Notes: generated from the sequence alone by a model not told the origin. 64,000 nt of DNA from UBA5069 sp963773745 (GCA_963773745.1 CAVZCL010000005.1:496001-560000), one strand, 5' to 3'; shown: positions 52,392-62,118, counted from the first letter of the stretch. Translations and numbers: made by a program.

Positions 52392-54789
52392 TGGGATTTG
52401 GATCTTGCCCACTTGCACTACGTCGCCAGGCTGCACGTCGGCCCCTGTTGCGGGGAGCCGCACGCCCGCCTGCCAGTCGTAAACGCCCACAATCACCGTA
52501 TACGGGCCGGGCGGCAGATCGGCGGGCAGCGGGATTGCATAGCGGCCGGCAACGGTCGCGCCCAGCGGCCAGGTGCTCATGGGCAGCGGCCCGGCAGCGT
52601 CGCGCGGCTGCGTGTCGAGTTGCGCCACCTTCTCGCTCTGCGCATTGATGACCTGCAGAAAGAGCGAGTAGTCCAGCGGTGCGGCGGCATCGAGACGCCA
52701 CGCCAGGTTCACCGACGCCGTCATGGCGTTGCGCTCCAATGGCTCAACCGCGCCGTGCAGCAACCGGGCTGCGCCGGAGAAGCTTGCGTCCAGCGGCGCA
52801 GCCGTGAAGGCCACGGGGGCAAGGGGCTGCCAGCCGGCGTGTGTGCGCTCGAAGCCGCCCAGCCGCAGCCAGCCGCCCTCCACCACCGGCAGAGGCGCGC
52901 CAACCTGCTCCACCGGAAGCACTGCGCCATCGGTGGCAAAGACAGCCACCTCGAGGGCAAAGCCTTCGTCGGCCACGGCCCACGGCAGGCTCTGCACGAG
53001 CACCGTCTCATCCTGCGGCCACTCCGTCACAGGATACCACAGGCTCGCAACGGGGGGATAGAAGGTGCTGTCGAAAATGGGCGCGCCTGCGTCATCCAGA
53101 TAGCGCATGGTAACCGTGAGCGGCTCCGTCAACGGCGCATCCGCCTGCCAATAGAAGCGGGTAACAACCTCGCCGTGTGCATCATCCACAAGATCGTAGC
53201 CCAGCAGACGCAGGTGATCCCCAAACGCGGCCTGCTGTGCAAAGCGGGGCGTGACGTCGCCGGGCAGCCACGGCGAGTAGAAGGTGGGTGCGAAGCGGCC
53301 GGCAAAGGGCGCGCCATCCGACGCCGAAAGGAGCAGATAGCCGTCATCCGCCGCCACCACGCCCCAGCCGTCGTTCAGCAAGGCGGTGACCGATGCGCGC
53401 AGGTCGTTGGGATGCTGCGGCCAGGCCGGGCCCGTCACGTCCACAAAGACAGTGTCGGCCGGCGTGGCGTCGTCGGCAGCCAGCGTGGGGAAGACAAGGC
53501 TCGTGCGCCGCCCGCTGGTGTGGGGGTTGAGCTTGTCCTGTGCAGAGACGACTGCGGCCGCATCAATCTGCGCCAGAATCGGTGCGGCGCGGCGGTGATG
53601 CTCGGTAATTGTATAGAGCTTGAAGTGGGGCGCGCCCGGGAAGTATCCCCAAAGCAGCTGTGCCAGTGCAGCACAGAAGAGCACGAGTGCGGCGATCAGC
53701 CATGGCGCAGCCAGCCGTGGTGCGCGGCCAATCTCTCCGTCCCCCAGTGGCGGGCGGCGCAGCCAGCGCAGCAGGCGCGCCGCGCCCATTACCGCAGCCA
53801 GCGCCACAAAGGGGGCAATGGGCGCGGCGTACATCAGCCAGTCCACCTGATGCATAGGGGGGAAATCGGCCAGCATATTGAGCGCGATTGAGGGGAGCGC
53901 CAGCAGCAGCACCTCGGGCGCAAGCAGCGCCACAAAGCCCACGGGCAGCAGCAGCTCGTAAAGATAGGACAGCGGGTTGGCTGCCTGCAGTTGCGTCCAC
54001 ACCACGCTCGGCTGCGTGACGAGCGTGCGCACCATCGCGCTTGGGCTGTCTCCCAGATAGTCGTAGCGCCCCCAGTGAATGTTGCCGCCGAAGAAGCCCT
54101 GAATCCCCAGGACGGCCATCGAGCGACCAGCCCAGCCCCAGCACCATGGTGGCAATGCCAACGCCGCGCCGCTTCTCTGCCCCCCACGCGTAGAGGCCAA
54201 GCATGAAGACGAGCAGCCCAATCTCTTCCTTGCAGAGCGCCGCCAGCAGCGCAAAGAGCGCGTACCAGCCAATGCGCTTGACACGCAGGAAGTAGAAGGC
54301 CGCCATGAGAAAGGTGGGTGCCAGTGTAACGGGGTGAAACTCGTTCCAGTTGGCCGCCTGGATGGCGGGCATGGCCAGCCACGCCGCGCCAAAGAGCAGC
54401 GCCAGCCATTGCGAGCGCAGCTCACGCACGGCCAGGTGGTAGAGGGGCACGGCCCCCAGCGCAACCACCACCGCCTGCACAATAAGCAGAAACGGCGGCC
54501 CCGGCCAGAGGCGATAGAGCGCCGCAAGCGCCAGAATGATCGGCTCCACGTGCAGCGCCAGGCGCGAAATGGCCCCGGGCTGGTTCGTTTGGCGGAACCA
54601 GTTGCCGTGCGCCGTGTTCCAGATGGCCTGGTTGAGATTGCCCATGTCGAAGGCGCGCGACTCAAACGCGGCATAGCGCGTCAGCGTCAGCCACGCAAAG
54701 TAGAGGGCATAGAGAAGAACAGCGATCCAGAGCAGCAGGTGGGGAAGCGAAGGGCGAGAAATGGTGCGCCGGGGCGGAGAAGGCGTCAT
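52389..54789 (-). CDS. DUF2079 membrane protein, one frameshift
   Basis: The N-terminal part (from MTPSPPRRTISRPS at 54789) and the rest are rejoined by dropping one base near 54120 (GWSLMAVLGIQGFFGGN). The ~800-residue protein has about ten membrane helices over its first 400 residues with DUF2079 motifs (RAFDMGNLNQAIWNTAHGNW, HVEPIILALAALYRLWPGP, ANWNEFHPVTLAPTFL). A large periplasmic domain of beta-rich repeats follows. DUF2079 proteins resemble GT39/PMT-like sugar transferases. In this cluster it may add sugars to a lipid-linked chain; the activity is unproven. Confidence 0.8.
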
Positions 54790-54846
54790 GCCGTTGCGCC
54801 GACCAAGTCATACTTCGACGCAAAGGCGCAAAGGCGCAACTGCACA

Positions 54847-54963
54847 CCCCGACGCAAAGGCGCAAAGGCGCAAAGGATCGCAAAGAACAGCAAAACAAGA
54901 AAAGCTTTTCTTGTTGTTGCTTTTCTTTGCGATCCTTTGCGCCTTTGCGCCTTTGCGTCGGGG
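54847..54963. repeat. 58-bp inverted repeat of the gcaaaggcgcaaag family
   Basis: The arms meet near aagaaaagcttttctt (about 54898-54913) and pair outward to 54847 and 54963 with few differences. Further copies of cgacgcaaaggcgcaaagg flank it on both sides (54818, 54968). It lies between the second Wzz-like gene and the DUF2079 gene. Confidence 0.9.
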
Positions 54964-55006
54964 TTGGCTTTGCGTCGGGGTTTGCAGTTGCGGTTTGCAC
55001 GTTGCT

Positions 55007-55727
55007 TCAGGCAGTCGAGGGTCTGTTCACGCGCTGCGTTTGCGGTGCGGACTGTGCGGCCGCACGCTTTGATGTGGCTCCCGGCACAGCGCCCAGCACA
55101 GGTACACCCAGCGATCGCTCCACGGCGGCGGGGGTGCGCAGGTAGTCGGCCTCCATCCATGTAAGCGCAAAGACGAGCGCGACGCCCAGCAGCAGCCCCA
55201 GCACCGCACCAGCCACGGCATTGAGCAGCGGCTTGGGTTGAATCTGCGCAGTGGGAATGGCGCGGCTGCGAATCTTGACCTCAATGCGGTCGCTCTTGTC
55301 GAGCTGCGCGTAGTACTGCGTGCGCTCCTCGACAAACTCGTCGGCCATGGTCAGCGCCATGAGCTTGGCCACCTCGGGATCGGCGTTGCGCGCCTCAATC
55401 TTGATGGTGAAGGTGCTGTTGTCGGGCACCACCTGCAGGTTGGCCAGCAGGTCGTAGGGATTCATGTCCAGTTGAGCGCGCTCGATGACGCGCTGTGCGT
55501 TTTCGGGCGTCTTGATGTTCTCGGCGAAGTTGCGCAGCAGATCCTTGGCCGTCATGCCCAGCCCCATGTCGGGGCGCGCGGGCACGGTGCTCACGTTGGC
55601 CGTGGCGCTGTAGAGATCCTTCTGCAGCGCGCTCGATGCCCCATGCCGCCAGTGCCGTAACGATCATGGCGGCCACCACAATCCAGCCGCGCCTGCGCAC
55701 AATGCGCATCAATTCCTGAATACTCAT
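55007..55727 (-). CDS. Wzz-like chain-length determinant protein, one frameshift
   Basis: The N terminus (MSIQELMRIVRRRGWIVVAA) and the rest (KDLYSATANVSTVPARPD onward) meet near 55625-55635 with a one-base shift. The protein has an N-terminal membrane helix, a periplasmic region (TAKDLLRNFAENIKTPENAQ, AQLDMNPYDLLANLQVVPDN) and a second helix (AVLGLLLGVALVFALTWMEA) followed by a cytoplasmic tail. It is the membrane adaptor type that works with a separate CpsD kinase to set polymer length. Confidence 0.82.
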
Positions 55728-55810
55728 GCGTCAATTGCTCCAAAATCATGCGCCAACCATCACGCGCATCCATGCTAACAGAGGCAGCCCCATCGGGCGA
55801 ATCAACACAC

Positions 55811-55952
55811 AACTGCAGAACTTCGACGCAAAGCCGCAAAGTCGCAAAGAAACGCAAAGTAAAGCGCCAACGAGCAGAGTCATTGTTGTTGTGTTTCCTT
55901 GCGGCCTTCTTTGCCTTTCTTTGCTTTCTTTGCGCCTTTGCGTTGCGCAGTT
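55811..55952. repeat. Imperfect hairpin of the gcaaaggcgcaaag family
   Basis: aactgcagaacttcgacgca at 55811 and its complement near 55939-55952 close a hairpin whose arms are runs of gcaaag/ctttgc words. The right end overlaps the stop of the first Wzz-like gene. Confidence 0.8.
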
Positions 55953-56643
55953 ATTTTCTGGGGATGCGGCCAAGCGGCTGCAGGCCCGCTGCCGCCATGT
56001 CTGCTTCGCTTCGGATGGCCGTGTCGAGATAGGCCAGCAGCGCCACAATGCCCAGCCCCACCACCAGCGCCAGCAGAATGCGCAGCGGCAGATCGAGGCG
56101 CGCACGCAGGCTGGGGGCCACCTCACCCACGCCCGGCCCGTCGATGACCGTGACGCCCGCACCCTCTGTACCCAGTTGCTTGAAGTAGAAGCCGGCGTTC
56201 TCGCTCAACTCGGCGGCGGCGGCGTTGGCAATCGCCGTCAACTGCGCCCGGTCGCTCCCGCTCAGGCTCAGCGTGATGATGCGGTGAAGCTTGCCCGTGG
56301 CGGCGCTGCCCTGAATCAGCCCGGGTGGCACGGTGATAGACTGGTCGGCAAGGCGGTCGCTCACCTGCTGCGCAAAGAGGCCGCTGCGCACCACCTCGGT
56401 GAAATCATCCACCAGATATTCGCTGGTCAGCCAGCCATAGTAGCGTGGGTCATAGGCGGCAACGTCGGCATCGGCCGCGGGCAGCACGCCCACCAGCAGG
56501 CGCATGGAGGCCGAGTAGCTGGGTGGAGGCGTCTCCCACGGCTGCAACTGCAGCGCGCTCAGCGCGCCCACAGCCAGCGCCAGCACCACGGGAATCCACC
56601 ACCAGCGTTTGAGAATTGTGCCGTACTCGCGCAGTTCCATCAT
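55951..56643 (-). CDS. Wzz-like chain-length determinant protein
   Basis: The native start is the ATG at 56643 or the adjacent 56640 (MELREYGTILKRWWW), with AGGA a few bases upstream. The open frame continues into IS-derived sequence up to 56769. The ~230-residue protein has two membrane helices (WIPVVLALAVGALSAL near residue 16 and ILLALVVGLGIVALLAYLD near the end) and a periplasmic core with ISLNGS-like SLSGSDRAQLTAIANAAAAE. It probably pairs with the second Wzz-like protein and the CpsD-like ATPase. The IS relic lies directly upstream, where its promoter should be. Confidence 0.83.
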   Translation of the reverse strand: MMELREYGTILKRWWWIPVVLALAVGALSALQLQPWETPPPSYSASMRLLVGVLPAADADVAAYDPRYYGWLTSEYLVDDFTEVVRSGLFAQQVSDRLADQSITVPPGLIQGSAATGKLHRIITLSLSGSDRAQLTAIANAAAAELSENAGFYFKQLGTEGAGVTVIDGPGVGEVAPSLRARLDLPLRILLALVVGLGIVALLAYLDTAIRSEADMAAAGLQPLGRIPRK

Positions 56644-56657
56644 GCAGTCCTGAAATT

Positions 56658-57809
56658 CTGATAACGTACTAAGCGGACAACGAGAATATTTCTGGAAGAA
56701 GATGGATGGAGCGGCGCCCTTCGTTGGGAGCTGAGTGGCAGATAGCGCCGGATGGATATTCTCGCACAAGGCTTCTCGAAGTCGACAGGTGCACGATAAG
56801 CGAGAGCCGAATGCAGCCGTTTGCGGTTGTAGAAGGTCTCGATGAAGTCGAAGAGGTCGTCGTCGAGAGCGGCATGGGTTGTGTAGATGCGGTCGGTGGT
56901 CGACTCCTTCTTGAGGGTGGCGAAGATACTTTCCATGGGCGCATTGTCGTAGGCGTTACGGCGGCCACTCATGCTAGACGTGAGACCATAGCGGTTGAGC
57001 AGGGCAAGATAGTCGTGGCTGGTGTACTGGCTGCCTGGTCGCTGTGGTGAATGAGTGCAAGAGTGGCGCCAGGACGGATGCCACGCTGCTGGAGCGCATT
57101 GCCCAGGGCAGTGGAGACCAACGCCGTGTCGAAGTGGCTCGCTGTTGTCCAGCCAACGATACGGCGGGAGTAGAGATCTTCAACGGTAGCGAGGTAACGA
57201 ACGCCTTCTTGTGACTTCAGTTCGGTGGTGTCGGTGAGCCACACCTGGTTGAGTGCAGTAGCGACGAAGTTCTGCTGCAGCAGGTTGGGACTTTGAGCGT
57301 GTAACGGGTTGCGTTTGGTTGTGCACGCAGGCGCTTGACTATGTGTGGGATGAGTTTGTGTTCGCACATGAGGCGTTCGACGCGTTTGCGTGCCACACGA
57401 TAGCGGGCTGTTTGAGCGCGGCATGGATGCGTGGACTGCCATAGGTCTCATGACTCGCGACAAAGATGCGTCGAATCTCGATGAGGAGTGCGGCATCAGC
57501 TTGCGCATGGTGGCTGGGCTGGTGTTGCACATAGCGGTAGTAGCTACTGGGCGCAACACGTAGCAGCTGGCAAACGTGTCGCACGGGGTATTCATTGAAA
57601 AGCGTCTCGATCTGGGCGTATTTCATCTGGACCTGTGGTCGAAGATCAGCAAGGCTTTTTTTAAGATCGCATTGTCCTGTTGCAGTTGCAGAACCTGCCG
57701 CTGAAGTGTCCGAACTGGGGTGCAAGCGCGTGCTTCCTGCGCTGCTTCCTGCGCTGCTTCTTCTGCGACTGCAGCTTCGGGGGATAGGGTGGTGCAGTCA
57801 TGATGTTGA
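56658..57809 (-). mobile_element. Decayed IS3-family copy
   Basis: It is about 95% similar by eye to the intact element at 59367-60797. It has lost the outer part of the left inverted repeat, most of orfA at the right end, and its orfB is broken by several frameshifts (for example near 57410 and 57040). DDE pieces remain readable (LTDTTELKSQEGV, SAGRRNAYDNAPMES-like). It separates the glycosyltransferase gene from the Wzz-like gene in the polysaccharide cluster. Confidence 0.88.
56672..57725 (-). pseudogene. IS3-family transposase remnants (orfB and the end of orfA)
   Basis: Fragments in different frames cover OrfB from MKYAQIETLFNEYPVRHV to the C terminus. The downstream gene-side stop codon has been lost, so the last OrfB residues (CENIHPALSATQLPTKGAA) run in frame into the Wzz-like gene. 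It is not functional. Confidence 0.85.
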
Positions 57810-57951
57810 GTCCGCAGAAAGGGCGGAAACTGCGGAAAAAACAGGAAACAAAAGCCCATGCCGGTTGATTGAACAAGAATAACAGCAACGCGCTCTGGCA
57901 TCTGGACGGAAACCAGTGCAGTCTCCTGCAGTCTCCGCTTCTTCTGCGGAC
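57810..57951. repeat. Hairpin of the tccgcagaaagg family beside the IS relic
   Basis: gtccgcagaaagggcgga (57810) pairs with the complementary word ending near 57951. The IS relic ends exactly at the left arm, and the glycosyltransferase stop lies 7 bases beyond the right arm. Confidence 0.82.
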
Positions 57952-57957
57952 AGAAAT

Positions 57958-59232
57958 TTACGCCGGCCGCGCCAGATATTCGAGCAGCGCGTGGCGGAAG
58001 CGGGCCCTGGAAAAATGCTCGGCCTGTGCACGGCAAGCAAGGGGATCGTATGCGCTCGGCTCAAAACGTGCAAGCACGTCGGCCAGCGTGGCGGCATCCT
58101 GCGGCGCAAAGAATTCGCCGGTGACGCCGGGCAGCACGGTATCGAGCGCACCGCCGCCGGCAAAGGCCACGACGGGCCGGCCCGTTGCCATGGCCTCCAC
58201 GGGCGCAATGCCAAAATCCTCAAGCCCGGGAAAGAGAAAGGCCCCGCAGCGGCGCAGCAGGTCGCGCACCACGGCGCGCGGCTGCGGCCCCAGCAAATGG
58301 ACATTCGGCCCGGCCTTGGCGCGCAGCATGGCAAAGTCGCGCCCGCCGCCCACCACAACCAGCGTGCGGTCGGGAAGGTGGCGGAAGGCTTCTACAGCCA
58401 AATCGATGCGCTTGTAAGGAATGAGACGGCTGACGATCAGAAAGTGGTCGCCGGGGATAGCGGCTGCGTCGGGCGTAAAGTAGTCGGTGTCCACCGGCGG
58501 GTAGATGATGGCGCTCTCGCGGCCGTAGATCGTGCGAATGCGCTCTTGTACGGTAGTGCTGATGGCGAGGAATTCGTCCACACGCTGGGCGGCGGCATAG
58601 TCCCACTTGCGCAGCAGCGCGAGCAGCGGCTGCAGCAGCGCGCCGGCCAGGCCGCCAATCTGCTCGCGCTCGGCATATTGATCAAAGAGCCAGAGGAAGC
58701 GGGTGGGTGTGAGGCAATAACAGACGTGACGCGCGCGCGTTTCTCCGTGCCCACCGTATGCGTCGCGTGCTGTGCGCACGCCGTGGCAGAAGCCGCTCTT
58801 GTTGCTGATGACGAGCGCGTAATCGCTCAAATCCATGCCGCCAAAGGCTGCGGGATAGACGGGCAGGTAGCGCTGGTGGTGGGCTGCCACGCCGGGCAGA
58901 CGCTGCATGAAGCTTGTGCGGATGTCCCACTTGCGGTAGCGCGCAGGCATGCGCTCGGCGCTGTACATGCTGGTGTAGACCGGCGCGCCCGGGAACATGG
59001 TGACCAGTTCCTCGAGCACATTTTCGGCGCCGCCGCGCTGGTTGAGCCAATCATGTACAAGCGCAACGCCGCGGCCAGTCGGTTGCGCCACCTCCACATG
59101 TGCGGCGGGCATGCGCACGGCGGGCGCGCGCAGCTGCGCCGCGGAGCCATCATGCGGCTGTTCGGGGCGCGGGTCCAGCGGCGCGGTTGCGGCTGTCATA
59201 GCGTTGGTGGCTTCAAATCGGGCGGTGGACAC
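57958..59232 (-). CDS. Glycosyltransferase family 4
   Basis: The 424-residue protein has an N-terminal extension of about 50 residues before the GT-B fold: VALVHDWLNQRGGAENVLEEL, a linker IYPPVDTDYFTP, LIVSRLIPYKRIDLAVEAF and the nucleotide-sugar site PGLEDFGIAPVEAMATGRPV with its two Glu residues. It is a retaining GT-B enzyme, probably transferring mannose or another hexose in exopolysaccharide assembly on the cytoplasmic side. It heads the minus-strand cluster but is cut off from the Wzz-like gene by the IS relic. Confidence 0.92.
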   Translation of the reverse strand: MSTARFEATNAMTAATAPLDPRPEQPHDGSAAQLRAPAVRMPAAHVEVAQPTGRGVALVHDWLNQRGGAENVLEELVTMFPGAPVYTSMYSAERMPARYRKWDIRTSFMQRLPGVAAHHQRYLPVYPAAFGGMDLSDYALVISNKSGFCHGVRTARDAYGGHGETRARHVCYCLTPTRFLWLFDQYAEREQIGGLAGALLQPLLALLRKWDYAAAQRVDEFLAISTTVQERIRTIYGRESAIIYPPVDTDYFTPDAAAIPGDHFLIVSRLIPYKRIDLAVEAFRHLPDRTLVVVGGGRDFAMLRAKAGPNVHLLGPQPRAVVRDLLRRCGAFLFPGLEDFGIAPVEAMATGRPVVAFAGGGALDTVLPGVTGEFFAPQDAATLADVLARFEPSAYDPLACRAQAEHFSRARFRHALLEYLARPA

Positions 59233-59398
59233 GGCTCTGCTCCTGCTTCATGAGCGCGTGATTGTACTCCAAATTCTCGTCCGCAGAAAGGACGGAAGGA
59301 GCGGAAACAACAGGAAACAAGGGCGGGTACACAGATTTCACAGAAGAAAACAGATAACACAGGAAATGAAGTTCCCCGCTTTTGTGGACAGATAACGT

Positions 59399-60367
59399 TC
59401 ACTCAAGCGGACAAAGAGAATCATCTTTCTGGAAGAAGATGGATGGAGCGGCGCCCTTCGTTGGGAGCTGAGTGGCAGATAGCGCCGGATGGATATTCTC
59501 GCACAAGGCATTCTCGAAGTCGACAGGTGCACGATAAGCGAGAGCCGAATGCAGCCGTTTGCGGTTGTAGAAGGTCTCGATGAAGTCGAAGAGGTCGTCG
59601 TCGAGAGCGGCATGGGTTGTGTAGATGCGGTCGGTGGTCCACTCCTTCTTGAGGGTGGCGAAGAAACTTTCCATGGGCGCATTGTCGTAGGCGTTACCGC
59701 GGCCACTCATGCTAGACGTGAGACCATAGCGGCTGAGCAGGGCAAGATAGTCATGGCTGGTGTACTGGCTGCCCTGGTCGCTGTGGTGAATGAGTGCAAG
59801 AGTGGCGCCAGGACGGATGCCACGCTGCTGGAGCGCATTGCCCAGGGCAGTGGAGACCAACGCCGTGTCGAATCGGCTCGCCGTTGTCCAGCCAACGATA
59901 CGGCGGGAGTAGAGATCTTCAACGGTAGCCAGGTAACGAACGCCTTCTTGTGACTTCAGTTCGGTGGTGTCGGTGAGCCACACCTGGTTGAGTGCAGTAG
60001 CAACGAAGTTCTGCTGCAGCAGGTTGGGACTTTGAGCGTGTAACGGGTTGCGTTTGGTTGTGCCACGCAGGCGCTTGACCATGTGTGGGATGAGTTTGTG
60101 TTCGCACATGAGGCGTTCGACCCGTTTGCGTGCCACACGATAGCCGGCATGTTTGAGCGCCGCATGGATGCGCGGACTGCCATAGGTCTCATGGCTCTCG
60201 ACAAAGATGCGCCGAATCTCGATGAGGAGTGCGGCATCAGCCTGCGCATGGTGGCTGGGCTGATGTTGCACATAGCGGTAGTAGCCACTGGGCGCAACAC
60301 CCAGCAGCCGGCAAACCCGTCGCACGGGGTATTCACTGAAAAGCGTCTCGATCTGGGCGTATTTCAT
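59399..60367 (-). CDS. IS3-family transposase OrfB (DDE integrase domain)
   Basis: The 322-residue protein has the N-terminal HTH_21 region (LLGVAPSGYYRYVQ, RRIFVESHETYGSPRIHAAL) and a complete catalytic triad: Asp in LTDTTELKSQEG, Asp in ALIHHSDQGSQYTSHDY and Glu in NAYDNAPMESFFATLKKEW. Its ATG overlaps the orfA stop. It is normally made as an OrfAB fusion through -1 frameshifting, then catalyses copy-out/paste-in transposition. Confidence 0.95.
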   Translation of the reverse strand: MKYAQIETLFSEYPVRRVCRLLGVAPSGYYRYVQHQPSHHAQADAALLIEIRRIFVESHETYGSPRIHAALKHAGYRVARKRVERLMCEHKLIPHMVKRLRGTTKRNPLHAQSPNLLQQNFVATALNQVWLTDTTELKSQEGVRYLATVEDLYSRRIVGWTTASRFDTALVSTALGNALQQRGIRPGATLALIHHSDQGSQYTSHDYLALLSRYGLTSSMSGRGNAYDNAPMESFFATLKKEWTTDRIYTTHAALDDDLFDFIETFYNRKRLHSALAYRAPVDFENALCENIHPALSATQLPTKGAAPSIFFQKDDSLCPLE

Positions 60368-60735
60368 CTGGACCCCTGGCCGAAGATCAGCAAGGCTTTT
60401 TTTAAGATCGCATTGTCCTGTTCCAGTTGCTGAACCTGCCGCTGCAGTGTCCGCAACTCGGCGTGCAAGCGCCGTGCTTCCTGCGCTGCTTCCTGCCCTG
60501 CTTCTTCTGCGACTGCCGCTTCGGGGGATGGGGTGGTGCCGTCATCCATGTTGACCGCTCGAATCCAGGCGCGTTCACCCAACTTGTCGTACTCTTGCAG
60601 CCAATGACGCAACAGGTTCTCGCTCAAACCCAGTTCGTTTTCCAGTTGCCGCACCGAGCGGTCACCCCGTTGCGCCCGCTCGACAGCACGGAACTTGAAC
60701 TCGCGCGGATAAATCGTTCGCATTCGTTTGTTCAT
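60364..60735 (-). CDS. IS3-family transposase OrfA (helix-turn-helix)
   Basis: The 123-residue protein has a helix-turn-helix (YPREFKFRAVERAQRGDRSV, RQLENELGLSENLLRHWLQE) and a C-terminal leucine-zipper-like coiled coil (LRTLQRQVQQLEQDNAILKK). Seven A followed by G on the coding strand (60397-60403 as T on the plus strand) is the likely -1 slip site, about 35 bases before its stop. Confidence 0.92.
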   Translation of the reverse strand: MNKRMRTIYPREFKFRAVERAQRGDRSVRQLENELGLSENLLRHWLQEYDKLGERAWIRAVNMDDGTTPSPEAAVAEEAGQEAAQEARRLHAELRTLQRQVQQLEQDNAILKKALLIFGQGSR

Positions 60736-60797
60736 GCTTCCTCCTTGGTCGACATGTGTTTTCCTTCACTATCTGTCTACTAAAACGGGGGAGGCCC

Positions 60798-61020
60798 ATA
60801 CTGTGTGTAGGTGGAAAAATATTGAAATTATATGAAAGATACCCGCCTGCCCTTGTTTCCGTCCCTTCTGCGGACGAGAATTTTGCTCTCACGTAACCTA
60901 ACCACAACCGCTACAAAACACGAAGCGGGTTCAATGGGGGTAGCGGCGCACATGCGCGCCGCATATTGCTCGCCGGTGGCCCATCACCGGCATGCCACCT
61001 GGCTGGAAGCCGGAGTCGCC
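60798..61020. other. Intergenic region between the IS and an acyl-CoA dehydrogenase
   Basis: It holds the right arm of the split hairpin (60841-60883) and the upstream region of the next gene. acgtaacctaaccacaaccg near 60893 is not a recognisable promoter. No coding sequence is supported. Confidence 0.5.
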
Positions 61021-62112
61021 ATGTACGCATTTGATCTCACATCCGAACAGAAGATGCTGGTGGACACCGTCCATCGCTATGCCGAACAGAAGCTGCGCAA
61101 GGTCTACCGCGAAGCCGAAGAGACGCGCACAGTCCCCGCCGCCACCCTCAAGCAGGGGTGGGAACTGGGGCTGCTGCCGGGCAGCATCGAGGCTGACTAT
61201 GGCGGCTTCGGCGAATACTCGGCGCTCACCAGCGCCCTCTATCTGGAGGAGCTGGGCTGGGGTGACGTGGGCATCTCGCTCAAGCTGCTCACTCCCAACC
61301 TCTTCGCCATTCCCGTCGCGCTCTTTGGTTCCAAACAGCAGAAGGAGGCGTATCTCTCGCGCTTCTGTGATGAAGCCTTTGTGCCGGCCACGGCGGCCAT
61401 CGTCGAGCCGGTCTATCAATTTGATCCGGCCGAACTCAAGACCACTGCCGAGAAGACAGCCGACGGCTTCGTCATCAACGGTGACAAGAGCTACGTGCCG
61501 CTGGCAGACCAGGCTTCGCTCTTCCTCGTCTACGCCAGCGAAGGGGGCGTGACGCAGGCCTACATTGTGCCCGCCGACACACCCGGCGTGACTGTGGGCG
61601 ATGAAGTGCGCCTTATGGGTGCACACGCCTTTCCGGTCTTCAATATGCACTTCGAGAATGTGGCCGTACCCAAGGCCAACCGCCTGGGCGGCCTCAAGGG
61701 CATCCGCATTCAGCAGCTGCTCACCGTCAGCCGGATTGCGCTGGCAGCCATGGCCGTGGGGCAGGCGCGTGCCGCCTACGAGTATGCCATGGCCTATGCC
61801 AAGGATCGCGTGGCCTTTGGCGAGCCGATTGCCCACCGCCAGAGCATTGCCTTCATGCTGGCCAATATGCGCATCGAGATCGACTCCACCCGCCTTATGG
61901 TCTGGGAGGCCGCCTGGAAGTATGACAACCAGGAGGACGCCACCCGCTCCGCCGTGCTGGCGGCGCAGTATGCCGACAAGATGGTGCTCGAAGTGACCGA
62001 TGCCGCGGTGCAGGTGCTGGGCGGTCACGGTTACGTGCGCGACCACCCTGTAGAGCTCTGGCTGCGCAACGGGCGCGGCTTTGCGGTTTGGGAAGGGCTC
62101 GTCATGGCGTAA
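61021..62112 (+). CDS. Acyl-CoA dehydrogenase (first of a pair)
   Basis: The ATG at 61021 (MYAFDLTSEQKMLVDTV) is chosen for GGAG 6 bases upstream. The 363-residue protein has the three ACAD domains: an N-terminal helical domain with LPGSIEADYGGFGEYSA, a middle beta domain (FVINGDKSYVPLADQASLFL, IVPADTPGVTVGDEVRLMG) and a C-terminal helical domain (AMAYAKDRVAFGEPIAHRQS, VQVLGGHGYVRDHPVELWLR). It ends right after AVWEGLVMA, so the usual last ~25 residues after the EGT are missing. It oxidises an acyl-CoA with FAD, passing electrons to ETF. Confidence 0.92.
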   Translation: MYAFDLTSEQKMLVDTVHRYAEQKLRKVYREAEETRTVPAATLKQGWELGLLPGSIEADYGGFGEYSALTSALYLEELGWGDVGISLKLLTPNLFAIPVALFGSKQQKEAYLSRFCDEAFVPATAAIVEPVYQFDPAELKTTAEKTADGFVINGDKSYVPLADQASLFLVYASEGGVTQAYIVPADTPGVTVGDEVRLMGAHAFPVFNMHFENVAVPKANRLGGLKGIRIQQLLTVSRIALAAMAVGQARAAYEYAMAYAKDRVAFGEPIAHRQSIAFMLANMRIEIDSTRLMVWEAAWKYDNQEDATRSAVLAAQYADKMVLEVTDAAVQVLGGHGYVRDHPVELWLRNGRGFAVWEGLVMA

Positions 62113-62118
62113 CAACAC

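Larger units (their letters stand above)
59367..60797 (-). mobile_element. Intact IS3-family insertion sequence
   Basis: Terminal inverted repeats are visible: tgaagttccccgcttttgtgg (59367 on) and the complement of 60771-60797 agree in 16 of the inner 19 bases, reading cccg-tttt-gt-gacagat. Inside are orfA (60364-60735) and orfB (59399-60367), overlapping by 4 bases with a slippery A7G run. I could not see an unambiguous target duplication. The exact ends may be off by one or two bases. Confidence 0.88.
59271..60883. repeat. Intergenic hairpin split by an IS element
   Basis: aaattctcgtccgcagaaag (59271-59295) is the complement, with one mismatch, of 60859-60883. The inner ggaaacaagggcgggta (59313-59329) matches the complement of 60841-60860 with a 4-base indel. 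The whole IS lies between the arms. Confidence 0.85.

Noticed and set aside
52272..53891. Plus-strand open frame of 539 codons opposite the DUF2079 gene
   Set aside because: Antisense shadow; the minus-strand frame has clear membrane and DUF2079 features.
57958..60797. Composite transposon formed by the two IS3 copies around the glycosyltransferase
   Set aside because: The left copy is truncated at both ends and in the same orientation, and the intact copy sits inside a repeat of its own; joint mobilisation now is not supported.
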